NCBI GenBank assembly: GCA_900546645.1
Contig: URDR01000074.1
Coordinates: 1-14,102, forward strand
Direction: 5' to 3'
Source of the DNA: an uncultured Bacteroides sp.
GTDB lineage: Bacteria > Bacteroidota > Bacteroidia > Bacteroidales > Bacteroidaceae
DNA length: 14,102 bases
In this document: positions 6,841 through 13,710 of the stretch, one piece after another
How positions within the stretch are numbered: position 1 is the first letter of the stretch
How the letters are laid out: every line of letters begins with the position of its first letter
Translations under genes and position numbers: made by a program
The notes under the pieces: generated by a model
The model's database searches: none
Told to the model about the DNA's origin: nothing
What the model saw: only the letters and a program-made list of their open reading frames with translations

Positions 6841-7932
6841 ATGGAAGAACGTAAAATAAGAGTGGGAATCACCCACGGAGATATAAATGGAATCGGTTAT
6901 GAAGTAATCTTGAAAGCCTTTTCCGACCCTACTATGTTGGAACTTTGTACCCCCGTTGTTTATGGTTCGCCCAAGGTGGCTGCTTATCACCGTAAGGCCA
7001 TGGATATTCAGACCAATTTCAGCATCATAAATGCAGCATCCGAGATACAAGACGGACGGTTGAATATTATGAACTGTATCGATGATGAGCTGAAAGTAGA
7101 GTTGACCAAACCCACGCCGGAGGCGGGACAAGCTGCATTGGCAGCATTGGAGAGAGCAATGGGCGATTATCAGGAGGGATTATTTGATGTGCTGGTCACT
7201 GCTCCCATCAATAAACATACCATTCAGTCGGACACCTTTCATTTTCCCGGACACACTGAATACATCGAACAGCGGGTAGGTGAGGGACAGAAAGCACTGA
7301 TGATTTTGCTGAAAAACGATTTTCGTGTAGCGTTGGTAACCGGTCATTTGCCGGTAAGCGAAATTGCCCACGAGTTAAGCAAAGAACTGATTCAGGAAAA
7401 GATGGCCATTTTCCATCGCTCCTTGAAATATGATTTCGGTATAGACAGTCCTCGTATTGCAGTATTCTCTTTAAATCCCCATGCCGGCGATAATGGATTG
7501 CTGGGTAAAGAAGAACAGAATATCATTATTCCGGCTATTAAAGAGATGACATCCAAGGGTATTCAGTGTTTTGGACCTTATCCGGCAGACGGATTCATGG
7601 GTTCCGGTAACTACACGCATTTTGATGGTATCTTAGCCATGTATCATGATCAGGGACTGGCTCCGTTCAAGGCACTTGCTATGGATGAAGGAGTAAACTT
7701 TACAGCCGGATTACCTATTGTCCGCACTTCTCCGGCTCACGGAACTGCTTACGACATTGCAGGAAAAGGGATTGCTTCAGAGGATTCATTCCGCCAAGCT
7801 GTTTATGTGGCTATCGATGTGTTCCGCAACCGTTGCATGGAGCGTGAAATCAGTGCCCGTCCGTTGCGTAAACAATATTATGAAAAACGGGACGACAGCG
7901 ATAAGCTGAAACTGGACAGTGTAGAAGATTAA
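6841..7932 (+). CDS. pdxA: 4-hydroxythreonine-4-phosphate dehydrogenase PdxA
   Basis: PdxA oxidises 4-phosphohydroxy-L-threonine with NAD(P)+ to a product that loses CO2, giving 3-amino-2-oxopropyl phosphate for pyridoxal 5'-phosphate synthesis (DXP-dependent route). The 363-residue protein has the N-terminal T-H-G-D-I-N-G-I-G-Y-E motif (family form G-D-P-x-G-I-G/S), T-A-P-I-N-K near residue 120, F-P-G-H-T-E near 138, T-G-H-L-P near 168, N-P-H-A-G-D near 217, Y-H-D-Q-G-L-A-P-F-K and the T-S-P-A-H-G-T-A-Y-D signature. The metal-binding histidines of these motifs are all present. It is slightly longer than E. coli PdxA (329 aa), with extra charged residues at the C-terminus, as is usual in Bacteroidetes. 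It probably shares a transcript with rlmN and the DUF4837 gene. Confidence 0.96.
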   Translation: MEERKIRVGITHGDINGIGYEVILKAFSDPTMLELCTPVVYGSPKVAAYHRKAMDIQTNFSIINAASEIQDGRLNIMNCIDDELKVELTKPTPEAGQAALAALERAMGDYQEGLFDVLVTAPINKHTIQSDTFHFPGHTEYIEQRVGEGQKALMILLKNDFRVALVTGHLPVSEIAHELSKELIQEKMAIFHRSLKYDFGIDSPRIAVFSLNPHAGDNGLLGKEEQNIIIPAIKEMTSKGIQCFGPYPADGFMGSGNYTHFDGILAMYHDQGLAPFKALAMDEGVNFTAGLPIVRTSPAHGTAYDIAGKGIASEDSFRQAVYVAIDVFRNRCMEREISARPLRKQYYEKRDDSDKLKLDSVED

Positions 7933-7944
7933 TATACAAAACAA

Positions 7945-8009
7945 GTGAGCTGGTAAGCTTGTAAGTTCTTGAGTTGAGTGAAACGAGAACCTACAAGCTT
8001 CAGACTTAC
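7945..8009. repeat. Palindromic intergenic repeat, copy 1
   Basis: In the 102-base spacer after pdxA, AAGCTTGTAAGTTCTT (7955-7970) pairs with GAGAACCTACAAGCTT (7985-8000): 16 positions, two of them wobbles, around a 14-base loop. Weaker pairing extends the arms outward to about 7945 and 8009. No T run follows directly, so it is not a standard terminator. The spacer after the next gene holds a related sequence, which suggests a dispersed small repeat family. Confidence 0.7.
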
Positions 8010-8034
8010 AGATTTTAAAACAAAATACTTAGAT

Positions 8035-8742
8035 ATGAAATTTGCAATCATTTCGGCCGGAGAAGGTTCCCGACTTTCTCAGGAAGGTGTTCAATTGCCC
8101 AAACCTTTGGTTCAGTTAAATGGGGTAGCTATGATTGACCGCCTGATTGACATCTTTGCTAAAAACGGTGCCGAACAAGTGGTGGTAATCATTAACAATG
8201 AGGTGCCGCAGACCAAAGAACATCTGGCAAAACTGAAAGAAAACTCACCTGTCCCTTTGGAGGTGATCGTAAAAACTACTCCCAGTTCGATGCACAGCTT
8301 TTATGAGTTAAGTCCTTACTTGAAAGACGACAAATTCTGTCTGACCACGGTTGACACCATTTTCCGTGAGGATGAATTTACCGCTTTTATTGAATCATTT
8401 AAGGCTTCCGATAAAGACGGGATGATGGCTGTAACCGATTATATTGATGACGAGAAGCCGTTGTATATCTCTACAGGTAAAGATTTAGATATTACAGGCT
8501 TTCATGATTCGGCAACAGCCGATTGCCGTTATATTTCGGGAGGAATTTATTGCTTGTCTCCCAAGGCAATAGATACCTTGCAGCGATGCATGGATGGAGG
8601 TATGTCGCGGATGCGTAATTTCCAACGGCAGTTGGTGGCAGATGGTTTGAAACTGAAAGCATATCCGTTCTCAAAGATTCTGGATGTTGATCATGCCAGT
8701 GATATAGTAAAGGCAGAGGCTTTTTTAAATCATAAAGAATAA
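8035..8742 (+). CDS. GT-A-fold nucleotidyltransferase (sugar/polyol-phosphate type)
   Basis: This predicted cytoplasmic enzyme of 235 residues would join an NTP to a phosphorylated sugar, polyol or alcohol, releasing pyrophosphate. The N-terminus has the NTP_transferase signature: S-A-G-E-G-S-R-L (residues 7-14) for the triphosphate, and P-K-P-L-V (22-26) with the catalytic Lys23. Asp107 in T-T-V-D-T-I-F is the likely metal-binding Asp, and I-L-D-V-D-H-A-S-D-I (215-224) matches the D-V-D-T-P-E-D-L-type motif that carries the second metal ligand in IPCT-, LicC- and MurU-like enzymes. It is shorter than RfbA/GalU-type enzymes and lacks their C-terminal additions. The neighbouring CDP-alcohol transferase makes a CTP-using enzyme likely (inference). 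The ATG at 8035 was preferred; a GTG at 7978 lies in a repeat loop. It stands alone between two palindromic repeats. Confidence 0.85.
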   Translation: MKFAIISAGEGSRLSQEGVQLPKPLVQLNGVAMIDRLIDIFAKNGAEQVVVIINNEVPQTKEHLAKLKENSPVPLEVIVKTTPSSMHSFYELSPYLKDDKFCLTTVDTIFREDEFTAFIESFKASDKDGMMAVTDYIDDEKPLYISTGKDLDITGFHDSATADCRYISGGIYCLSPKAIDTLQRCMDGGMSRMRNFQRQLVADGLKLKAYPFSKILDVDHASDIVKAEAFLNHKE

Positions 8743-8816
8743 GTTTTTCAGTTTTTGAGTTTGTAAGTTTACTGTAATCTGAAACGGCAGACTCAAGAAC
8801 CTATGAGTTGAAAGAC
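8742..8816. repeat. Palindromic intergenic repeat, copy 2 (diverged)
   Basis: The 100-base spacer before the ATP-grasp gene holds an imperfect palindrome. Its outer ends (AGTTTTTCA at 8742-8750, and the complementary TGAAAGACT at the right end near 8808-8816) and an inner part around TGTAAGTT / AAGAACCTA pair with gaps. The phrase CTCAAGAACCTATGAG resembles the right arm of copy 1 (GAGAACCTACAAG). It begins on the stop codon of the upstream gene. It is less regular than copy 1. Confidence 0.5.
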
Positions 8817-8842
8817 TAAATACGTAAAGGTTAAATTAAGAA

Positions 8843-9718
8843 ATGTTTATAACAGAAAAAGAGATTCGGGTGATAGGAGTTAGCAGAGGCAATGAATACT
8901 CACCGAATCATGTAGGAAATGATGCTGCAATCTTTCGTATTGTAGCCGAAAACTTAGAGAAGAGAGGATGCAAGGTTGCTCTTTACCCGGAAAAAGAGTT
9001 TGTAGAAAGAAACGTGGAAGGAGATGTGGTTTTTGATATGGCTCGTGACCGGGCTACCATCAACCGTTTAAAAGAATTAGAAGATAGAGGTGCATTGGTT
9101 GTAAATTCGGCTTATGGTATTGATAATTGTGTGCGCAAGGCAATGACAGAGCTGCTGATAGCTAATCATGTGCCCCATCCGCGCAGCTTTATTGTTCCTA
9201 CCGACGGAGCATTTACGGTTGATGTTTTTCCCTGCTGGATAAAGAGAGGAAATTCTCATGCGATGGTGAAAGAAGATGTAGTGTATGTAGAATGCAAGGA
9301 GGAGGCTGAATGTGTGTTGGCCGATTTCAGAAAACGAGGAATTCCAGAAGCTGTAGTCAATGAGCACTTGGTAGGCGATCTGGTGAAGTTTTACGGTGTT
9401 CTGGGAACTGATTTCTTTTATACCTTTTATCCTACAGAGCAGTCGCACAGTAAGTTTGGCTTAGAAGCTATCAACGGGGAAACAAGAGGGTTTCCTTTCG
9501 ATGTGAAAAAACTCCAGACATACAGCAATCAGGCTGCCGAAGCTCTGAATGTTCCCATATATGGAGGCGACTGTGTGGTTTCTGCAACTGGAGAAATCAA
9601 GATTATCGATTTCAATGACTGGCCAAGCTTTGCACGTTGCCGGGAAGAAGCCGGTCCGAAAATCGCAGAATGTATTTATAATTGTATTATCAATAAACTG
9701 AAACAACAAAATGACTGA
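8843..9718 (+). CDS. ATP-grasp domain enzyme, substrate unknown
   Basis: The 291-residue soluble protein has the layout of an ATP-grasp ligase or kinase: an N-terminal Rossmann-like domain (to about residue 90), a linker helix with V-R-K-A-M-T-E-L-L (97-105), ATP-binding Lys134 in W-I-K-R-G, the hinge-like V-N-E-H-L-V-G (172-178), and the metal site with Asp243, Asp256 and Asn258 in I-I-D-F-N-D-W-P-S-F. A D-x-N rather than the common E-x-N metal motif is also seen in inositol phosphate kinases of the ITPK type, but overall similarity to them is not shown. ATP-grasp enzymes make an acyl-phosphate for amide or thioester ligation, or phosphorylate a substrate. It overlaps the CDP-alcohol transferase gene by 8 bases (ATGACTGA), so the two are translationally coupled and probably act in one pathway. 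The actual substrate cannot be named. Confidence 0.8.
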   Translation: MFITEKEIRVIGVSRGNEYSPNHVGNDAAIFRIVAENLEKRGCKVALYPEKEFVERNVEGDVVFDMARDRATINRLKELEDRGALVVNSAYGIDNCVRKAMTELLIANHVPHPRSFIVPTDGAFTVDVFPCWIKRGNSHAMVKEDVVYVECKEEAECVLADFRKRGIPEAVVNEHLVGDLVKFYGVLGTDFFYTFYPTEQSHSKFGLEAINGETRGFPFDVKKLQTYSNQAAEALNVPIYGGDCVVSATGEIKIIDFNDWPSFARCREEAGPKIAECIYNCIINKLKQQND

Positions 9719-10658
9719 GAAAAAGAAGGGAATGGAAGCTTCTTTTAAGTCGATGGACACAGAAGAGTTTCTGGATATCTATTTTAATCGCCCGATAGGT
9801 TACGCTTGGGCCTTGTTTTTTAATAAATTTGGAGTACACCCCAATGTGGTGACTATTCTTTCTATCATCTTAGGGATAGCTGCAGGGATCATGTTCTATT
9901 TTCCGGATATGAAGCATACCCTTATCGGTATCTTTTTGCTGATGTGGGCTAATCATTACGACAGCTGTGACGGTCAGTTGGCACGACTTACCGGAAAGAA
10001 AACACGTTGGGGACGTATGCTGGACGGATTTGCCGGCGATTTATGGTTCTTCACCATTTATGCGGCCATCTGCTTGCGCTTGATGAACCAACCCTTGCCT
10101 TTGGGTATCGGCGCGGAAAGCGGCATGACCTGGAGCATTTATATCTGGATATTGGCCATTTTCTCCGGAACCGTTTGTCATAGCAAACAATGTACTTTAG
10201 CCGATTATTACCGTAATATCCATCTGTTCTTCCTGAAAGGAAAAGCAGGAAGCGAACTGGATAATTTCAAGCAGCAGCGTGAAATTTTTTATAGTCTGCC
10301 TTGGAAAGGTAATTTCTGGTGGAAGGCTTTCCTGTATTTCTATGGCAATTACACGCGTCAACAAGAAGGAATGACCCCCAATTTTCAGCGTTTCTATGCC
10401 TTGGTTCAGCAGAAATATGGCGACAATATCCCGCAGTCATTGCGCGATGAATTTCGTTCGTTGAGTCTTCCGCTGATGAAATACACGAATATTCTTACCT
10501 TTAATACACGTGCCATAGCCTTGTATATCAGTTTGCTTATAGGAGAACCTTGGCTGTATTTTGTATTTGAAATTGTGGTAATGACAGCCTTATTCGTTTA
10601 TATGCGTCATCGTCATGAGCATATTTGCGCCAGCCTTTACCAAAAATACGTTGCCTGA
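9711..10658 (+). CDS. CDP-alcohol phosphatidyltransferase family membrane protein
   Basis: Enzymes of this family move a phospho-alcohol from a CDP-activated donor to a hydroxyl acceptor inside the membrane, releasing CMP. The signature is clear: D84-x2-D87-G-x2-A-R, eight residues, G101-x3-D105, with Asp110 as the last acid. The standard motif has the last Asp three residues after the third (position 109, here Gly), so it is displaced by one. Upstream, H-P-N-V-V-T-I-L-S (43-51) is the usual lead-in to the first membrane helix. The protein has 315 residues, more than the usual 200 or so, because of an added soluble loop of about 100 residues (roughly 155-255) before the last helices. Overlaps with both neighbours mark it as the core of the cassette. 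Substrates are unknown; the neighbouring nucleotidyltransferase probably makes the CDP donor (inference). Confidence 0.88.
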   Translation: MTEKKKGMEASFKSMDTEEFLDIYFNRPIGYAWALFFNKFGVHPNVVTILSIILGIAAGIMFYFPDMKHTLIGIFLLMWANHYDSCDGQLARLTGKKTRWGRMLDGFAGDLWFFTIYAAICLRLMNQPLPLGIGAESGMTWSIYIWILAIFSGTVCHSKQCTLADYYRNIHLFFLKGKAGSELDNFKQQREIFYSLPWKGNFWWKAFLYFYGNYTRQQEGMTPNFQRFYALVQQKYGDNIPQSLRDEFRSLSLPLMKYTNILTFNTRAIALYISLLIGEPWLYFVFEIVVMTALFVYMRHRHEHICASLYQKYVA

Positions 10659-11665
10659 TGAAAGAAAAGTTTAGAAACATATTTTGGTTCTTTGGTATCT
10701 TTGCCATCGTGGTCATGCTGTTTACTTTCGACATGGATTATGAAGAACTTTGGCAGAATCTGCGGAAGGCCGGTATCTGGTTCCCGGCTGTTATTCTGTT
10801 ATGGGTATTCATCTACTGTCTGAATGCGTGGTCTTGGTTTATCATTATTCGCGACGGAAAACATGCTAAGATTCCGTTCTGGAAAGTTTATAAGTTGACC
10901 ATATCGGGTTTTGCCTTGAATTACGCCACTCCGGTTGGACTGATGGGAGGAGAGCCATACCGTATCATGGAGCTCACGCCTTATGTGGGAGCGAGCAAAG
11001 CCACTTCATCGGTTATCCTTTACGTGATGATGCATATTTTCTCCCACTTCTGTTTCTGGCTGGCATCTGCCATTCTTTATGTACTGGTTGAACCCATGAA
11101 CTGGGGGATGGGCATTGTGCTTTCTGTTGTGGTAGCAGCCTGTTTACTTGCCATCTATTTTTTTGTGAAAGGATACAGAAACGGTATGGCAGTGCGCAGC
11201 CTGCGTATCTTGGGGCATGTTCCGTTTGTGAAGAAATGGGCACAACGTTTTGCGGTTGAGAAGAAAGAGTCACTGGAACGGGTCGATGCGCAGATTGCCG
11301 AACTGCATAGACAGCGTAAGACTACTTTTTATGCCTCTCTGGGGTTGGAGTTTACAGCACGTGTGGTGGGCTGTCTGGAAGTTTATTTCATCCTGAACAT
11401 TCTGACTAGCGATGTCAGCTTCCTGGCATGTATCCTGATTATGGCGTTTACTTCTCTGTTTGCCAACCTGTTCTTTTTTTCACCCATGCAGCTTGGAGCG
11501 CGTGAAGGAGGATTTGCATTGGCTACCGGAGGGTTGGCCATTCCCAGTGCTTTTGGCATTTATACCGGACTGATAACCCGTGTACGTGAATTAATTTGGA
11601 TTGTAATTGGAGTCTTGCTGATGAAAGTAGGCAACGGCACCGGAAATATAGAGAAACATGAATAA
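10658..11665 (+). CDS. Flippase-like membrane protein (LPG_synthase_TM / UPF0104)
   Basis: The polytopic inner-membrane protein has 335 residues and about eight hydrophobic segments, the first at about residues 8-24. It matches the UPF0104/LPG_synthase_TM family by L-N-Y-A-T-P-V-G-L-M-G-G-E-P-Y-R (88-102, family form P-x-x-x-G-G-E-x-x-R) and S-P-M-Q-L-G-A-R-E-G-G-F (275-286, family form P-G-x-x-G-x-x-E). This membrane module forms the N-terminal part of lysyl-phosphatidylglycerol synthase MprF, where it moves lipids across the membrane. The aminoacyl transferase domain is absent, so a transport role or an accessory role in glycolipid synthesis is more likely. The ATG shares its A with the TGA stop of the previous gene (TGATG), which is why this start was chosen. 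The true substrate is unknown. Confidence 0.85.
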   Translation: MKEKFRNIFWFFGIFAIVVMLFTFDMDYEELWQNLRKAGIWFPAVILLWVFIYCLNAWSWFIIIRDGKHAKIPFWKVYKLTISGFALNYATPVGLMGGEPYRIMELTPYVGASKATSSVILYVMMHIFSHFCFWLASAILYVLVEPMNWGMGIVLSVVVAACLLAIYFFVKGYRNGMAVRSLRILGHVPFVKKWAQRFAVEKKESLERVDAQIAELHRQRKTTFYASLGLEFTARVVGCLEVYFILNILTSDVSFLACILIMAFTSLFANLFFFSPMQLGAREGGFALATGGLAIPSAFGIYTGLITRVRELIWIVIGVLLMKVGNGTGNIEKHE

Positions 11666-12383
11666 ACTGACAGATATAAAAGGAGTAATCTTTGATTACG
11701 GAGGTACGATTGACACCAACAGCCGTCATTGGGCGAGTGTGTTATGGGAAAAATATGTGGAATTTCAAGTTCCGGTAGATAATGAAAGCTTCCGGGAAGC
11801 CTATGTGCATGGCGAACGTACGCTGGCACGGTTTCCATTGGTAAAGCCGGATCATAACTTTCACGATGTGTTGCGTATCAAGACTGATATTCAGATTAAC
11901 TATCTGGTAGAGCAGGGTAAACTGAATAAGCAGCAGGCTGAAACAGAAGCGTATGCCGTTAAGGTGGCCGACGCATGTTATCAGTATGTGCTGGATGTTT
12001 TGCAGCGTACTCGTCCGGTAGTAAAGGAACTGGCTGAACACTATAAACTGGTTCTGGTATCAAACTTTTACGGAAATATTCAGACCATCTTGAAAGATTT
12101 CGGTTTGTTTGATTTCTTTTCCGATATTGTAGAATCGTCGGTAGTGGGGGTGCGTAAGCCCGACCCCGCAATATATCGCTTGGGAGTGGAAGCCATGGGA
12201 CTTCCTGCTGCAAATGTATTGGTGGTAGGCGACTCCTTCTCGAAGGATGTAGTGCCGGCAAAAACTGTAGGCTGCAAAGTGGCATGGCTGAAAGGAGAAG
12301 GCTGGGGAAATGAAACCATTGATGAGACTCTTCCCGATTTGATTCTGACCGATTTGCCCGACTTGCTGCCTTGTCTATTGTAA
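11658..12383 (+). CDS. HAD superfamily hydrolase
   Basis: This predicted cytoplasmic phosphatase of 241 residues has all four HAD motifs: I, F-D-Y-G-G-T (nucleophile Asp13); II, L-V-S-N-F (Ser135); III, V-R-K-P-D-P (Lys167); IV, V-V-G-D-S-F-S-K-D (Asp192 and Asp197). In motif I the second Asp of the usual D-x-D, the acid/base, is Gly15, as in some active sugar-phosphatases that read F-D-L-G. A helical cap (about residues 22-115) sits between motifs I and II (subfamily I type). The start overlaps the flippase gene by 8 bases, so it belongs to the cassette. It may remove a phosphate from the polyol precursor or from a product in the cytoplasm. The substrate cannot be read from sequence. Confidence 0.88.
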   Translation: MNKLTDIKGVIFDYGGTIDTNSRHWASVLWEKYVEFQVPVDNESFREAYVHGERTLARFPLVKPDHNFHDVLRIKTDIQINYLVEQGKLNKQQAETEAYAVKVADACYQYVLDVLQRTRPVVKELAEHYKLVLVSNFYGNIQTILKDFGLFDFFSDIVESSVVGVRKPDPAIYRLGVEAMGLPAANVLVVGDSFSKDVVPAKTVGCKVAWLKGEGWGNETIDETLPDLILTDLPDLLPCLL

Positions 12384-12410
12384 AACCTGTAAACATACGA
12401 ATTTAAAAAG

Positions 12411-13616
12411 ATGGAAAAACAACGAGTTGCTTTAGTTGAAAAGCAATATATTATACCTTTCGTGTTACTGACCTCCCTCTTCTTTCTGTGGGGGTTTGCA
12501 CATGCCATTTTAGATGTATTAAATAAACATTTCCAGGAACTGCTTGCCATAACGAAGGCACACTCTGCCCTGATTCAGGTAACCATGTATATGGGCTATT
12601 TTGTAATGGCGATTCCTGCCGGACTTTTCATTAACCGTTACGGCTACCGCCGGGGAGTGGTTTTCGGATTGCTTCTTTATGGGGTTGGTTCATTGCTTTT
12701 CATTCCTGGGCAGAATCTGATGTCGTTTAATTTCTTCCTGTTCTCCTTGTTTGTCATCGGTTGCGGACTGGTTTTCCTTGAAACTGCTGCTAATCCGTAT
12801 GTAACCGAGTTGGGAGCCAAAGAAACGGCAGCCAGCCGCTTGAACTTTGCTCAGTCGTTTAACGGACTGGGATGTATCTTTGCTCCGATATTAGCTGGAT
12901 TGGTTTTGTTTTCTGATGAAGAGCAAGGCGTTTCTGGTAACGTAGCATTGCCCTATGCCATCATGGGAGTAATCGTGTTGCTGGTAGGTATCGTGTTTAC
13001 CCGTGTACGTCTTCCGGAAATCAAATACGAAACGGAGGTGGACGAGAGCGGACACCGCGTAAGCTTATGGTCGCATCGTCTGTTTATCTTCGGACTGATT
13101 GCCTTATTTGCCTATGAAGTAGGTGAAATCTCCATCAATAGCTTTTTTATTAATTACGTAACCGAACAAGACTGGATGAATGCTCGTCAGGCATCGCTTG
13201 TCCTCTCCTTTGGCGGACTGAGCCTGTTTATGGCAGGACGCTTCATCGGAAGTTGGATTATGCGTCGTGTGCGTGCCGAGAAAATGCTTTTCTGGTGTGC
13301 CACAGGAACTGTGGTTTCAACAGTCTTGGTAGTACTCGACTTGGGGCTGATTTCCTTTATCGCCCTGCTTTGCTGCTATGCGTTCGAGGCAATTATGTTC
13401 CCCACTATCTTTGCTCTTTCACTGAAAGGGCTGGGCAGTCACACCAAGCGTGCTTCATCCTTTCTGATGATGTCTCCGGTAGGAGGGGCAGTAGGTCCGT
13501 TGCTGATGGGCTATGTTGCCGATTGCTCAACCATGAGTATGGCTTTCATTGTTCCCTGCCTTGGTTATGTGGTGGTATGGCTGTATGCCCGCCGCATGTT
13601 GCAGGTGAAAGAATAA
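12411..13616 (+). CDS. FucP-type (FHS family) sugar:H+ symporter
   Basis: This is an MFS permease of 401 residues with about twelve membrane helices. It resembles E. coli L-fucose permease FucP through F-F-L-W-G-F-A-H-A-I-L-D-V-L near residues 24-37, E-T-A-A-N-P-Y-V-T-E-L-G (124-135) and N-F-A-Q-S-F-N (145-151). Asp35 and Glu124 align with FucP Asp46 and Glu135, needed for proton-coupled fucose transport, and keep the same spacing of 89 residues. It should import a hexose or similar sugar, but which one is not shown; Bacteroides members of this family also take glucose, galactose and N-acetylhexosamines. It lies 27 bases after the HAD gene and ends at a strong terminator, so it is probably the last gene of the cassette, although it may serve general metabolism. 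Confidence 0.9.
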   Translation: MEKQRVALVEKQYIIPFVLLTSLFFLWGFAHAILDVLNKHFQELLAITKAHSALIQVTMYMGYFVMAIPAGLFINRYGYRRGVVFGLLLYGVGSLLFIPGQNLMSFNFFLFSLFVIGCGLVFLETAANPYVTELGAKETAASRLNFAQSFNGLGCIFAPILAGLVLFSDEEQGVSGNVALPYAIMGVIVLLVGIVFTRVRLPEIKYETEVDESGHRVSLWSHRLFIFGLIALFAYEVGEISINSFFINYVTEQDWMNARQASLVLSFGGLSLFMAGRFIGSWIMRRVRAEKMLFWCATGTVVSTVLVVLDLGLISFIALLCCYAFEAIMFPTIFALSLKGLGSHTKRASSFLMMSPVGGAVGPLLMGYVADCSTMSMAFIVPCLGYVVVWLYARRMLQVKE

Positions 13617-13661
13617 GCTGTGTGGTGTTCTATACACCAACTTTACATTGCTTCAAACTAT

Positions 13662-13706
13662 AACTCCAGGGCTGATCTTCCAACGAAGGTCAGTCCTGGA
13701 GTTTTT
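13662..13706 (+). terminator. Strong Rho-independent terminator after the permease gene
   Basis: The arms at 13662-13680 and 13685-13703 pair at all 19 positions, with two G-U wobbles, around a 4-base CAAC loop. A run of five T (13702-13706) follows. It lies 45 bases beyond the permease stop and closes the cassette transcript. Confidence 0.94.
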
Positions 13707-13710
13707 GCGA

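Noticed and set aside
7978..8034. Nucleotidyltransferase starting at GTG 7978
   Set aside because: That GTG is in the loop of the palindromic repeat, and the family signature begins right after ATG 8035.
7945..8816. The two palindromes as a CRISPR array
   Set aside because: There are only two diverged copies, about 800 bases apart with a gene between them, and no regular spacers.
10625..10657. Flippase-like protein starting at 10625
   Set aside because: It would overlap the previous gene by 34 bases with a non-hydrophobic extension. The TGATG junction at 10656-10660 is the natural coupled start.
9711..10658. Phosphatidylglycerophosphate synthase (PgsA) or phosphatidylserine synthase
   Set aside because: Length, the extra loop, the shifted last Asp and the cassette context do not fit these housekeeping enzymes. 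Only the superfamily call is supported.
10658..11665. Lysyl-phosphatidylglycerol synthase (MprF)
   Set aside because: Only the membrane module is present. The C-terminal aminoacyl-transferase domain is absent.
13253..13663. A 136-residue + strand frame overlapping the permease end
   Set aside because: It is a shadow frame of a well-supported gene with no family features.
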